Below are positions 43,503-52,619 of a stretch of DNA of 64,000 nucleotides, in pieces. A program made the translations under genes and the position numbers. The stretch is from positions 1 through 64,000 of the forward strand of contig ONCO01000004.1 in NCBI GenBank assembly GCA_900316365.1, in the 5' to 3' direction. The notes under the pieces were generated by a model that saw only the letters and a program-made list of their open reading frames with translations, made no database searches and had not been told where the DNA came from. This DNA is from an uncultured Erysipelotrichaceae bacterium (GTDB lineage: Bacteria; Bacillota_I; Bacilli_A; RFN20; CAG-826). Within the stretch, counting starts at the first letter, position 1; every line of letters begins with the position of its first letter.

Positions 43503-43531
43503 ATGATAGAACAAGGCGATTGCTTTAGCAA
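43503..43531 (-). promoter_or_regulatory. Probable tuf-specific promoter
   Basis: Minus-strand TTGCTA, 17-nt spacer, TATCAT between fusA and tuf. A small dyad ATTGCTAAAGCAAT overlaps the -35 box. Confidence 0.5.
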
Positions 43532-43554
43532 TAACTTTGGTTCACTCCGCTAGC

Positions 43555-45651
43555 CTAGTTGGCGGAGTTCTTCTTGATGATGGCGTCCTGGACGAATTTC
43601 GGGCATTCGCCGTATTTGAGGAACTCCATGGTGAAGTTGCCACGGCCCTGGGTGATGGAACGGAGGTCAGTGACGTAACCGAACATCTCGGCGAGTGGGA
43701 CTTCGCACATGATTTCCTTGGCATTACCACGCTGGGACTCACCGGTCATCTGTCCGCGACGGCGGGCGATATCACCGATGACGTCACCGTAGTACTGTTC
43801 AGGGACGGTGATCTCAACCTTCATGATTGGCTCAAGGATGACTGGATCGCACTTTGGACCAGCGGCCTTGAGGGCCATGGAGGCAGCGACTTTGTAAGCG
43901 GCTTCGGAAGAGTCGACATCATGGTAGGAACCATCGAATAAGGTGGCTTTGACGTCGATGAGTGGGAAGCCAGCGAGAAGACCTCTTTCAAGAGCATCTT
44001 CCAAACCCTGCTGAGTTGGTTTGATGAATTCCTTCGGAACGGCACCACCGACGATGGCATCGACGAATTCGAAGCCTTTGCCTGGGTTTGGTTCGAAGCG
44101 GATCCAAACGTCACCGTACTGACCGTGACCACCGGACTGCTTAACATAGCGGCCCTGGGCTTCGCCAGTCTTGCGGATGGTCTCACGGTAGTTGACCTGA
44201 GGCGCACCGACGTTGACTTCGACCTTGAATTCACGACGCATACGGTCAACGAGGACGTCGAGCTGGAGCTCACCGACACCGGCGATGATGGTCTGACCGG
44301 TTTCGTTGTTGGTATGGACGCGGAAGGTTGGGTCTTCTTCAGCGAGTTTGATTAAAGCGTTGGTCATCTTCTCCTGGTCGGCTTTGGTCTTTGGCTCAAC
44401 AGCCTCTTCCAAAACTGGCTCTGGGAAGGAGAGGGATTCGAGGACGACTGGTTCTTCCTCGGTGGCGAGGGTGTGACCAGTGGTAGTATCCTTCAAACCA
44501 ACGACGGCGCCGATTTCACCAGCGTGAAGGACTTCGACTTCCTGACGGTGGTTGGCGTGCATAAGGACCAAACGGGCGATACGCTCCTTGGTGCCTTTGT
44601 TGGTGTTGAGAACGTAGGAACCAGAACGGAGAACGCCCTGGTAGACACGGACATAGGCTAAACGGCCGATGAATGGGTCGGTAGCAATCTTGAAGGCTAA
44701 GCCGACGAATGGTTTGTTGTCGGTAGCTTCGCAGACATAAGGCTCACCGTTGAGGGTTCCCTTTTCACCTGGAATATCAAGTGGGGATGGGAGATAGTCA
44801 ACGACAGCGTCGAGCAACGGCTGGATGCACTTATTCTTGTACGCGGTGCCGCAGAGGACCGGGAAGAAGGTGCCGGTGAGAACGCCCTTACGAATGGTGG
44901 ACTTGATGAGATCGACGGAGACTTCTTCGCCTTCGAGGACCATCATCATGAGATCATCATCGAAAGCAGCGAGCTTTTCGAGAAGGATCTCGCGGAGGGA
45001 TTCGACCTTTTCCTTGAGTTCTTCTGGAACGTCGGTGATGGTTGGAGCGACGTTCTTATCGCCTTCATAGATATAGGCTTTGCGTTCGATGATGTCGACG
45101 CAGCCCTTGAAGGTGCCTTCCTTGCCGATTGGGCACTGGATGGCAGCGGCATTGGCGCCGAGTCTCTCTTTAAGAGAGGCGACGCACATATCGAAGTCAG
45201 CGCCGGTAGCGTCCATCTTGTTGCAGAAGACGATACGTGGGACGTTGTACTTGGTGCCCTGGCGCCAGACGGTTTCGGTCTGTGGCTCGACGCCGTTTTT
45301 GGAGTCGAGGACGGTGACCGCACCGTCGAGAACACGGAGGGAGCGCTCAACTTCAACGGTGAAGTCGACGTGCCCCGGGGTGTCGATGATGTTGAAACGG
45401 TGACCCTTCCAGAAGCAAGTGGTCGCGGAAGAGGTGATGGTGATACCACGTTCCTGTTCCTGGACCATCCAGTCCATGGTGGCCTGGCCTTCGTGAACCT
45501 CGCCGATCTTGTGGGTACGGCCGGTGTAGAAGAGGATACGTTCAGTAGTAGTCGTCTTACCGGCGTCGATGTGGGCCATGATACCGATATTACGGGTGTG
45601 TGGGAGGTCGTAGGTTGCGGATTCTTTGATTTCTAATTCGTTGTCAGCCAT
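43555..45651 (-). CDS. fusA: Elongation factor G
   Basis: Translocation GTPase, 698 residues. P-loop [13 protein letters not shown], switch [17 protein letters not shown], and the RGQMTGE and [10 protein letters not shown] segments of domains IV/V. Third gene of rpsL-rpsG-fusA-tuf, beginning 18 nt after rpsG. Confidence 0.99.
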   Translation of the reverse strand: MADNELEIKESATYDLPHTRNIGIMAHIDAGKTTTTERILFYTGRTHKIGEVHEGQATMDWMVQEQERGITITSSATTCFWKGHRFNIIDTPGHVDFTVEVERSLRVLDGAVTVLDSKNGVEPQTETVWRQGTKYNVPRIVFCNKMDATGADFDMCVASLKERLGANAAAIQCPIGKEGTFKGCVDIIERKAYIYEGDKNVAPTITDVPEELKEKVESLREILLEKLAAFDDDLMMMVLEGEEVSVDLIKSTIRKGVLTGTFFPVLCGTAYKNKCIQPLLDAVVDYLPSPLDIPGEKGTLNGEPYVCEATDNKPFVGLAFKIATDPFIGRLAYVRVYQGVLRSGSYVLNTNKGTKERIARLVLMHANHRQEVEVLHAGEIGAVVGLKDTTTGHTLATEEEPVVLESLSFPEPVLEEAVEPKTKADQEKMTNALIKLAEEDPTFRVHTNNETGQTIIAGVGELQLDVLVDRMRREFKVEVNVGAPQVNYRETIRKTGEAQGRYVKQSGGHGQYGDVWIRFEPNPGKGFEFVDAIVGGAVPKEFIKPTQQGLEDALERGLLAGFPLIDVKATLFDGSYHDVDSSEAAYKVAASMALKAAGPKCDPVILEPIMKVEITVPEQYYGDVIGDIARRRGQMTGESQRGNAKEIMCEVPLAEMFGYVTDLRSITQGRGNFTMEFLKYGECPKFVQDAIIKKNSAN

Positions 45652-45669
45652 GACTTTGTCCTCACTAAA

Positions 45670-46140
45670 TTACCAACGATAATGGGCGTAAGCCTTGTTG
45701 GCTTCGGCCATCTTGTGGACGTCTTCCTTCTTCTTGACGGAAGCGCCGGTGCCATTGGCGGCATCGATGATTTCAGCGGCAAGCTTGTCTTCCATGGTCT
45801 TCTCCCCGCGGAGACGGCTGTAAGTGACAAGCCAGCGAAGGCCGAGAGTCTGTTTTCTTTCTGGGCTAACTTCAACTGGGACCTGATAGTTGGCGGCGCC
45901 GATACGGCGGACCTTGAGCTCAACTTCCGGCATGATGTTGTTGATCGCGGTGGCGAAGACATCAATCGCTGGTTTCTGGGTCTTTTCTTCGATCTGCTTG
46001 AAGGCCTTGTAGATGATGGTCTGGGCGGTGCCTCTCTTGCCATCGTACATGACGCGGTTGATCAAGCGGGTGACGAGCTTGGAGTTATAAATTGGATCTG
46101 GGAGTACGTCCCTTTTCTCAACACTACCTTTTCTTGGCAT
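45670..46140 (-). CDS. rpsG: Ribosomal protein S7
   Basis: 156 residues; 16S rRNA assembly protein of the small-subunit head. Family start [28 protein letters not shown] and [17 protein letters not shown], end [11 protein letters not shown]. Normal length; follows rpsL by 18 nt. Confidence 0.99.
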   Translation of the reverse strand: MPRKGSVEKRDVLPDPIYNSKLVTRLINRVMYDGKRGTAQTIIYKAFKQIEEKTQKPAIDVFATAINNIMPEVELKVRRIGAANYQVPVEVSPERKQTLGLRWLVTYSRLRGEKTMEDKLAAEIIDAANGTGASVKKKEDVHKMAEANKAYAHYRW

Positions 46141-46158
46141 AGTTACTTATCCTCCTGC

Positions 46159-46575
46159 TTATTTCTTAGATGGCTTCTTGGTGCCATAGAGGGATCTGCC
46201 CTGACGGCGAGCTTCGATGCCCGCGCAGTCCAAGGTACCACGGATGATGTGGTAACGGACGCCTGGGAGGTCCTTAACACGGCCGCCACGAATCATGACG
46301 GTGCTGTGTTCCTGAAGGTTGTGGCCTTCGCCGCCGATATAAGCGGTAACTTCATATCCGTTGCTGAGACGGACACGGGCGTACTTTCTTAACGCCGAGT
46401 TCGGCTTCTTTGGGGTCATGGTGCCTACACGGGTGCAGACGCCTCTCTTCTGAGCCGAAGGTTGGTTGGTGTTCTTCTTGGTTAAAGAGTTCCACCTTTT
46501 TCCAAGAGCGGGGGTCTTGGATTTCTTGGCCGCACTCTGGCGACCTTGCCTAACTAATTGTTCAATGGTTGGCAT
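46159..46575 (-). CDS. rpsL: Ribosomal protein S12
   Basis: 138 residues; decoding-centre protein. Start [12 protein letters not shown] with AAGGAG upstream (a longer frame from 46725 runs through the promoter and is rejected). The streptomycin-site segment [11 protein letters not shown] and [13 protein letters not shown] are the wild-type forms, so no streptomycin-resistance substitution is seen there. First gene of the str operon. Confidence 0.98.
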   Translation of the reverse strand: MPTIEQLVRQGRQSAAKKSKTPALGKRWNSLTKKNTNQPSAQKRGVCTRVGTMTPKKPNSALRKYARVRLSNGYEVTAYIGGEGHNLQEHSTVMIRGGRVKDLPGVRYHIIRGTLDCAGIEARRQGRSLYGTKKPSKK

Positions 46576-46675
46576 TTTCCCTTTTCTCCTTGAATTTATC
46601 GAGCACACATTTCCCTGTGTGTCATTCCTGGGGTGAAATGAATTGCCCCCTTTAGGGGCTTTTCTTTCCGGGGAG

Positions 46676-46704
46676 AGTTTATTCTTCTCGAAAAGCATTG
46701 TCAA
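46676..46704 (-). promoter_or_regulatory. str operon promoter and structured leader
   Basis: Minus-strand TTGACA (46699-46704), 17-nt spacer, TAAACT (46676-46681). The leader of about 95 nt contains the dyad GCCCC-TAAAG-GGGGC (46645-46659), similar to those in the nifJ and pgk promoters. The remaining 46705-46870 shows no gene. Confidence 0.75.
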
Positions 46705-46870
46705 CAACAATGTTTTATCGCCCATGACACGCAGGGGTCGGTGGTGTGCACAATGCCTATTTTAAAGTGTGTTTTGTGACCAACTAACCACCACTACTAC
46801 ATGCTCGCAATAGCCACCTCAACCGCCCTATCAAGACCTCTAGATATTGCCATTAATAGTCGCTGTTTTG

Positions 46871-46898
46871 AAAAAGAAAACCCCCACTTTCGCGGGGG
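46871..46898 (-). terminator. Terminator of the split-barrel lipoprotein gene
   Basis: Stem CCCCCGC / GTGGGGG (one wobble) with a GAAA loop and TTTTCTTTTT on the minus strand. Confidence 0.88.
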
Positions 46899-46922
46899 CC
46901 ATTAATCGATGCTAAGTGTCGA

Positions 46923-47876
46923 TTAGAATTTGAGGGTGACCTGGGTCTTCAAACCAGTCGCACCAGAATAATCAGCCTTCATCGAGGTGAATTTGGTGAG
47001 GGTCTGGTCGTTCTTGCCGTCACGAACACTCTTAAGGAGCTTATCCAAGAAAGCCTTCGGGAGGAAGGTGAATTCGCTGAGGGTCATCTGGCCCTGCTGG
47101 AAGGCGTAATAATAGCCGCCTTCTTTAGAAGCGTCCTCGACGCGAGCGACGAAAAGAAGATATGGGGAAGTGATGACGATCTTGCTTGGCTTGATGATAT
47201 ATGGGGTGGTCGCCGGGCTACCAAAGACGGTAGAAACAAAGGTGGCATCGTCCATATAGCCTTCCGCGGTCGCATCATAATATTTCTTATACTGCGCGCC
47301 CATGGACTGGTAATAGCCGCGGGCGATGGTGATGACCTTGCCCTTTTCAGAGGCTTCTAAGGCATTGACCTGATCGACGGTGTAGAAATTGGCCTTGCCC
47401 TGGACCTCAACGCCATAGGAAACGAAATAGTTAGGCGCCATGGTCATATCCTCAGCGCGGAGCTGACGGGTCCAATAAAGGGCGACGTTGCCGTCTTTCT
47501 TCATGTCCATGACCTTGCCGGTTCCGGTCTCAGAAGAGCCGAAGAACCAGTTGGTGGCAACGTCCAAGTAATATTCGACGGAAGCGATCTGTGGCTTACC
47601 GGCGGAAACGGTGGCGATCTGCATCATTTCGCGGTGGTTGCCTCCAATGCCAGAGAGATAGGTGGCGACAGCCTCTTTCTTAAGATCTTCGCTCCAATCG
47701 ACATCGCCGAAATTGAGTCCACCGACTCCGGTATCGGTCGCACCGGTTTCGACTTCGCCAGCGATGGCGCTCGAAGTCACTTTTTGCTCGTTAGAAGAGC
47801 ATACGCAGGTCCCTGTCTCTGCGCAGCCAGCCAAAAGAGTAGCGGCTAAAATAAGAGGGAACAATTGTTTTTTCAT
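46923..47876 (-). CDS. Lipoprotein with predicted FMN-type split-barrel domain
   Basis: 317 residues. Signal peptide with lipobox LAGC at about residue 15-18, then a short Cys-containing region (CVCSS). Residues about 70-190 follow the layout of pyridoxamine-5'-phosphate-oxidase-like proteins: a first strand pair KPQIASVEYYLD..WFFGSSETGTGKVMDMKKDGNVALYW and VSYGVEVQGKANFYTVDQVNAL. The fold is usually cytoplasmic and binds FMN or heme; a lipid-anchored form is unusual. Divergent from tetR, which probably controls it. AAGGAGG precedes the start. Confidence 0.65.
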   Translation of the reverse strand: MKKQLFPLILAATLLAGCAETGTCVCSSNEQKVTSSAIAGEVETGATDTGVGGLNFGDVDWSEDLKKEAVATYLSGIGGNHREMMQIATVSAGKPQIASVEYYLDVATNWFFGSSETGTGKVMDMKKDGNVALYWTRQLRAEDMTMAPNYFVSYGVEVQGKANFYTVDQVNALEASEKGKVITIARGYYQSMGAQYKKYYDATAEGYMDDATFVSTVFGSPATTPYIIKPSKIVITSPYLLFVARVEDASKEGGYYYAFQQGQMTLSEFTFLPKAFLDKLLKSVRDGKNDQTLTKFTSMKADYSGATGLKTQVTLKF

Positions 47877-47907
47877 TAGAAAAAACCTCCTTTTTACAAC
47901 GGAAAAA

Positions 47908-47936
47908 ATGATATTAATCGAATTTCAATTTTTCAA
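47908..47936 (-). promoter_or_regulatory. Promoter of the split-barrel lipoprotein
   Basis: Minus-strand TTGAAA (47931-47936), 17-nt spacer, TATCAT (47908-47913). The dyad ATTTCA...TGAAAT (47921-47943) overlaps the -35 region and lies between the divergent genes, a candidate TetR operator. Confidence 0.6.
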
Positions 47937-47962
47937 TCTGAAATAGTTGCAAAAAACAGTTA

Positions 47963-47990
47963 TTGATACAATTTTCCTTTAGCGTAAAAT
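47963..47990 (+). promoter_or_regulatory. tetR promoter
   Basis: TTGATA (47963-47968), 16-nt spacer, TAAAAT (47985-47990). The ATG at 47997 follows only 6 nt after the -10 box, predicting a leaderless transcript. Confidence 0.6.
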
Positions 47991-47996
47991 GTGTGC

Positions 47997-48575
47997 ATGC
48001 CAAAGATAATACCTGATGTCGAAAAAAAGCTTTTAGCTGCAGCGAGAAAGATTCTCTCCCGTGATGGTTTTGATAACCTCTCGATGAAAGAAATCGCCAA
48101 AGAAAGCAAGATGTCCGTTGGGACCATCTACAACTACTTCCCAGAAAAGAGTTCGATCTTAGTTAAGATCGTCGCGGAGGACTGGGCGGAGCTCGTCGAA
48201 AGGACGAACGCCTATAACTCCACCGTCACGAATATCAGAGATGGTTTAAAGAAGATCTACGATGAATGCATTGGCTTCTCCATTGGCCATATTGGGGTAT
48301 TCAGCCATTTCGCCGTGGAGAATAATGACGCCTATCGCGCCTCTTACCGCGCCTTCATCGAAGGCACCGCCGGGCTCATCGAGTTCCTCTGTGAGCATTT
48401 CGGCCTCCACCACACCCGCGAAGAATGCATGATTGCCACTTCCATCTTCTCCTTCGCCATCCACTACCCAGAAACCCAATTCGAACCTCTTCCATCTTCT
48501 CCTTCGCCATCCACTACCCAGAAACCCAATTCGAACCTCTCGCAGACGCGATTGAGAAATTACTATAATAAGTAG
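47997..48575 (+). CDS. TetR-family regulator with frameshifted C-terminus
   Basis: 192 residues as read. The N-terminal helix-turn-helix is intact (AARKILSRDGFDNLSMKEIAKESKMSVGTIYNYFPEKSSIL). After FEPL the frame is shifted by a 50-bp tandem duplication (48441-48490 repeated at 48491-48540), replacing the natural end ADAIEKLL-stop with about 26 unrelated Ser/Pro/Asn-rich residues. Removing one copy restores the short C-terminal helix. The predicted start is ATG 47997; no ribosome site. Divergent from the split-barrel lipoprotein, its likely target. Confidence 0.85.
   Translation: MPKIIPDVEKKLLAAARKILSRDGFDNLSMKEIAKESKMSVGTIYNYFPEKSSILVKIVAEDWAELVERTNAYNSTVTNIRDGLKKIYDECIGFSIGHIGVFSHFAVENNDAYRASYRAFIEGTAGLIEFLCEHFGLHHTREECMIATSIFSFAIHYPETQFEPLPSSPSPSTTQKPNSNLSQTRLRNYYNK
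48441..48540 (+). repeat. Exact 50-bp tandem duplication within tetR
   Basis: 48441-48490 and 48491-48540 are identical, with one further shared base at the junction. Fifty is not a multiple of three, so it shifts the tetR frame. Perfect identity implies a very recent event or an assembly error. Confidence 0.97.
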
Positions 48576-48576
48576 A

Positions 48577-48610
48577 AGCCCAGCTCGACCGAGTTGGGTT
48601 TCTTTTTTAG
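48577..48610 (+). terminator. Terminator of tetR
   Basis: Stem AAGCCCAGCTCG / CGAGTTGGGTTT followed by CTTTTTT on the plus strand. Confidence 0.88.
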
Positions 48611-48613
48611 GCA

Positions 48614-48643
48614 AGAGAAAAGCCCCGGCCGAATGGTCGGGGC
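48614..48643 (-). terminator. Terminator of rpoBC
   Basis: Stem AGCCCCGACC / GGCCGGGGCT with an ATTC loop, then TTTTCTC on the minus strand; convergent with the tetR terminator. Confidence 0.88.
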
Positions 48644-48663
48644 TATTTCGTTATTTGAGGAGC

Positions 48664-51600
48664 TTATTCAACTTCTTCTGGGCGGTCGTGAGCTTCGATG
48701 TAGGAGGATTTAACCTGCTTCATGTGCTCAGTGACGGACCAGTTGTCGAGGTCAGCCTTGACAACTTCTTCTGGGAGTAAGCCAGAACCGGCCGGGATAA
48801 GCTTACCGGTGATGACGTTCTCCTTAAGGCCGTGGAGGTTATCCCTCTTGGCTTTGATGGAGGCGTCGGTAAGGACACGGGTGGTTTCCTGGAAGGAGGC
48901 GGCGGAGAGGAAAGACTCAGTCTCAAGGGCGGCCTTGGTGATACCAAGGACGAGTGGCTGAGCGACCGCTGGACGCTTGCCCTCTAAGAGGACTTTCTGG
49001 TTGGCTTCGGTGAAGCGCTCGACAGAAACGCGGGTACCTGGGAGAAGCGCGGTGTCGCCGCCGTCGATGACAACCATCTTGCGGAGCATCTGACGGACGA
49101 TGACTTCGATGTGCTTATCGGAGATGCCGATACCCTGGGCGGCATAGACCTTCTGGATTTCCTTGATCATGTAGACTTCGACTTTCTCGACGTCGGAGAC
49201 TTCAAGCAAGTTCTTCGGGTTGATCGCGCCTTCGGTGATCTTACCGCCGTTTTCGACGTGATCGCCCTTCTTGACGCGTAAACGCGCGGAGTAACCAGTG
49301 GTATAGGTCTTTTCCTCGAGGTCGTTCTTGACGGTGACGTCATAACGGCCGGAGTTATCTTTGATATCGGTGACTGTACCAGAGATTTCGGAGATGAGAG
49401 CTTCGCCCTTCGGGTTACGGGACTCAACGAGCTCCTGAACACGTGGAAGACCCTGGGTAATATCGGTACCAGCCATACCACCGGTGTGGAAGACTCGCAT
49501 CGTTAACTGGGTACCAGGTTCGCCGATGGACTGGGCAGCCATGATACCGACGGCCTCGCCGAGTTTGACGAGTTTGCCGGTAGCCATGTTCATACCATAG
49601 CAGTGCTGGCAGACGCCATCTTTGGTCTGGCAGGTGAAGAGGGAACGGATCTCGACTTCGGTGATCTGCTCACCGACGACTTCGCCCTTCTCATTCTTAC
49701 CAGCGGAGACGATGGCATTAGCCTGGTCTTCGGTGATCATCGTGTTGCCTGGAACAAGGAGGACACCGGTGTTCGGGTCCACGATGTCGTGCATCGCGAA
49801 GCGACCAACGAGACGGTTCTTAAGTGGGACGATAACCGCGTCACGAGCGGTGTCGACGATGCAACGGACCTTGAAACCATGGTCGCAGTGGCAGTCTTCC
49901 TCACGGACGATAACGTCCTGGGAAACGTCGACAAGACGGCGGGTAAGATAGCCAGAGTCGGCGGTCTTAAGCGCGGTATCCGCGCCACCCTTACGGGCGC
50001 CGTGGGTGTTGATGAAGAACTCAGAGACCTTCATACCTTCGCGGTAGGAGGAGACGATTGGAAGCTCGATTTCTTCGTTCTTCGGGTTGGCGACGAGGCC
50101 TTTCATACCGATGAGCTGTTTGATGTTATCGAGGTTACCACGAGCACCGGAGTCGGCCATCTGGACGACTGGGTTGCGCTTATCGTCATTGAGGTGTTCT
50201 TTGATGTGGTTCTTGACGCTTTCGGTGATGGCGGACCAAACCTGAACGACCTTCTTATGACGTTCTTCGTTGGAGAGCATACCTTTGCGGTAAAGGAGGT
50301 TGACGTGGTCGACCTTCTTCTGTCCCTCTTCGACCTGTTCGTACTTGCCATCGATGGTGTTGATGTCGGAGATAGCGATGGTGATGGAGGAGACGGTGGA
50401 GTATTTGAAGCCCTGGTCTTTGATCTTATCGAGGACCGCGGAGCACTTCTGGGTGCCGTACTTCTTGAAGACCTGGGTGATGATCGGCTCCAACTGCTTC
50501 TTCTTGATTGGGTTAAGGAGAGGCTTGTTGGCGATGTAGGCCTTGATATCGGTGCCTTTTGGAACGAAGTGTTTCTCAAGGCCGATGGAGAAGTCATCCT
50601 GGTTTTCCTTATTGATCTCGTTGATCCATGGGAAGTCATCAGGGAAGATCTGGTTGAAGATAACCTTACCGACGCTGGTGATTAAATAATGGCCACGTAC
50701 GGAATCTGGGATGCCAGAGCCGAAGGTCTTATTGATCTTTTCGGCCGGGATAGCGATGCGGTTATGGAGGGAGACAGCCTTATTCTCATAAGCGAAGAGG
50801 ACTTCGTTGATGGAGGAATAGACGGTGCCTTCCATACGGGCGTACTTCTCATCTTCCTCGGCCTGGAGCAAGTCGGCTTCTTTGTTCAAGCCATCAAATT
50901 CGGCGACGACGCGGTTTCTCGCGGCGCGGTCGAGGTAATCGGCGGCGGATTCCTCAAGGGTGAGGTAGTAGTTACCGACGACCATGTCCTGAGATGGGAT
51001 ACAAATTGGTTTGCCATCTTTTGGACCAAGGATGTTATTGGACGCGAGCATAAGCTCAAGGGCTTCCTGCTGAGCGGCTTTGGAAAGCGGGACGTGGACG
51101 GCCATCTGGTCACCGTCGAAGTCGGCGTTGAAGCCAGGGCAGACGAGTGGGTGGAGACGGATGGCGCGGCCTTCGACGAGCTTCGGCTGGAAGGCTTGGA
51201 TACCAAGTCTATGAAGGGTCGGAGCGCGGTTGAGAAGGACTGGGTGCTCACCGATGATTTTTTCGACGATGTCGAAGACGACTGGATCGTATCTATCGAT
51301 GTATTTGTCAGCCTGCTTGTGGGCGGTGACATAGCCATCGCGGATCAAGATCGCGGCGATGAACGGACGTAAGAGCTGGATCGCCATTTCGCGTGGGAGA
51401 CCGCACTGATACATCTTGAGGTCTGGACCGACGGCGATGACGGAACGGCCGGAGTAGTCGACACGCTTACCGAGCAAGTTCTGACGGAAGCGGCCCTGTT
51501 TGCCCTTTAAGCCGGAGCTTAAGGACTTAAGAGGTCTGCCGGAAGGACCGGTGACCGGCTTGTTGCGGCGGCCATTGTCGATTAAGGCGTCAACGGCTTC

Positions 51601-52599
51601 CTGAAGCATACGCTTCTCGTTCATGAGAATGACGTATGGAGCGTTCATGTCGATGAGCTTCTTAAGACGGGTGTTGCGGCTGATGACGCGGCGATAGAGA
51701 TCGTTTAAGTCACTGGCGGCATAACGTCCACCGTCAAGAGGAAGCATTGGACGGAGATCTGGTGGGATGACTGGAACGACGTCGAGGACCATCCATTCTG
51801 GCTTCTGGTTGGAGTCGCGGAAAGCTTCCACCACTTCAAGGCGTTTGGCGAGTTTAAGACGGTTCTGGGTCGAGGCGGTCTTCATCTGCTCGGCGATCGC
51901 TTCGCTTTCCTTCTCGAGGTTGACTTCGTGGAGGAGTCTCTTGATCGCGGCAGCACCTTCGCCGAATTCAGCACCGGTGTATTTGGTGATGAAGGCGGAG
52001 TTGGTGAAGAAGTCGAAGGTCTCGCTTGGATTCTGCATCTTGGCGATGAGTTCATCGGCCTTGAGCATATCGGCGGAGCCTTCTTCGATTAATGGACGGA
52101 TTTCGTTGATGGCGTCGACGAAGACGACACGAGCGGTCTTCTCGTCGAGGAACTGCTTGTACTGAAGGGTCTGGGATTCGCCTGGATTGAGAACAATGTG
52201 CGCGGCGAAGTAGACGACTTCCTCAAGCTGTTTCGGGGAAACGCCAAGGATTAAGCCAATGCGGGAAGGGATACCCTTGAGGTACCAAATGTGAGTGCAT
52301 GGGGAGACGAGCTCGATGTGGCCCATTCTCTCGCGACGGAATTCTTTGGAGATGACTTCGACGCCGCACTTTTCGCACTTGATGCCCTGGTAACGGATCT
52401 TCTTATATTTGCCGCAATGGCATTCGTAGTCCTTCTGAGGACCAAAGATGCGCTCGCAGAAGAGGCCGCCCATCTCTGGTTTCTGGGAACGGTAGTTGAT
52501 AGTTTCTGGCTTGGTGACTTCACCATGGCTCCAGCCACGGATTTCATCAGGGGAAGCAAGGCCGACCTGGATGCCGGCTAAGTTATTGATGTCAAACAT
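48664..52599 (-). CDS. rpoC: RNA polymerase beta' subunit
   Basis: 1311 residues. N-terminal zinc site [23 protein letters not shown], catalytic [12 protein letters not shown], trigger-loop region [21 protein letters not shown], and a second zinc site (CHCDHG...CQHCYG). Normal length for Firmicutes. Starts 20 nt after rpoB. Confidence 0.99.
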   Translation of the reverse strand: MFDINNLAGIQVGLASPDEIRGWSHGEVTKPETINYRSQKPEMGGLFCERIFGPQKDYECHCGKYKKIRYQGIKCEKCGVEVISKEFRRERMGHIELVSPCTHIWYLKGIPSRIGLILGVSPKQLEEVVYFAAHIVLNPGESQTLQYKQFLDEKTARVVFVDAINEIRPLIEEGSADMLKADELIAKMQNPSETFDFFTNSAFITKYTGAEFGEGAAAIKRLLHEVNLEKESEAIAEQMKTASTQNRLKLAKRLEVVEAFRDSNQKPEWMVLDVVPVIPPDLRPMLPLDGGRYAASDLNDLYRRVISRNTRLKKLIDMNAPYVILMNEKRMLQEAVDALIDNGRRNKPVTGPSGRPLKSLSSGLKGKQGRFRQNLLGKRVDYSGRSVIAVGPDLKMYQCGLPREMAIQLLRPFIAAILIRDGYVTAHKQADKYIDRYDPVVFDIVEKIIGEHPVLLNRAPTLHRLGIQAFQPKLVEGRAIRLHPLVCPGFNADFDGDQMAVHVPLSKAAQQEALELMLASNNILGPKDGKPICIPSQDMVVGNYYLTLEESAADYLDRAARNRVVAEFDGLNKEADLLQAEEDEKYARMEGTVYSSINEVLFAYENKAVSLHNRIAIPAEKINKTFGSGIPDSVRGHYLITSVGKVIFNQIFPDDFPWINEINKENQDDFSIGLEKHFVPKGTDIKAYIANKPLLNPIKKKQLEPIITQVFKKYGTQKCSAVLDKIKDQGFKYSTVSSITIAISDINTIDGKYEQVEEGQKKVDHVNLLYRKGMLSNEERHKKVVQVWSAITESVKNHIKEHLNDDKRNPVVQMADSGARGNLDNIKQLIGMKGLVANPKNEEIELPIVSSYREGMKVSEFFINTHGARKGGADTALKTADSGYLTRRLVDVSQDVIVREEDCHCDHGFKVRCIVDTARDAVIVPLKNRLVGRFAMHDIVDPNTGVLLVPGNTMITEDQANAIVSAGKNEKGEVVGEQITEVEIRSLFTCQTKDGVCQHCYGMNMATGKLVKLGEAVGIMAAQSIGEPGTQLTMRVFHTGGMAGTDITQGLPRVQELVESRNPKGEALISEISGTVTDIKDNSGRYDVTVKNDLEEKTYTTGYSARLRVKKGDHVENGGKITEGAINPKNLLEVSDVEKVEVYMIKEIQKVYAAQGIGISDKHIEVIVRQMLRKMVVIDGGDTALLPGTRVSVERFTEANQKVLLEGKRPAVAQPLVLGITKAALETESFLSAASFQETTRVLTDASIKAKRDNLHGLKENVITGKLIPAGSGLLPEEVVKADLDNWSVTEHMKQVKSSYIEAHDRPEEVE

Positions 52600-52619
52600 T
52601 TCGATTACCCTCCCTTTCT

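Noticed and set aside
48246-48614. 122-codon minus-strand frame covering the duplicated part of tetR
   Set aside because: It is antisense to a clear TetR gene, passes through both terminators, and its repeat merely mirrors the 50-bp duplication.
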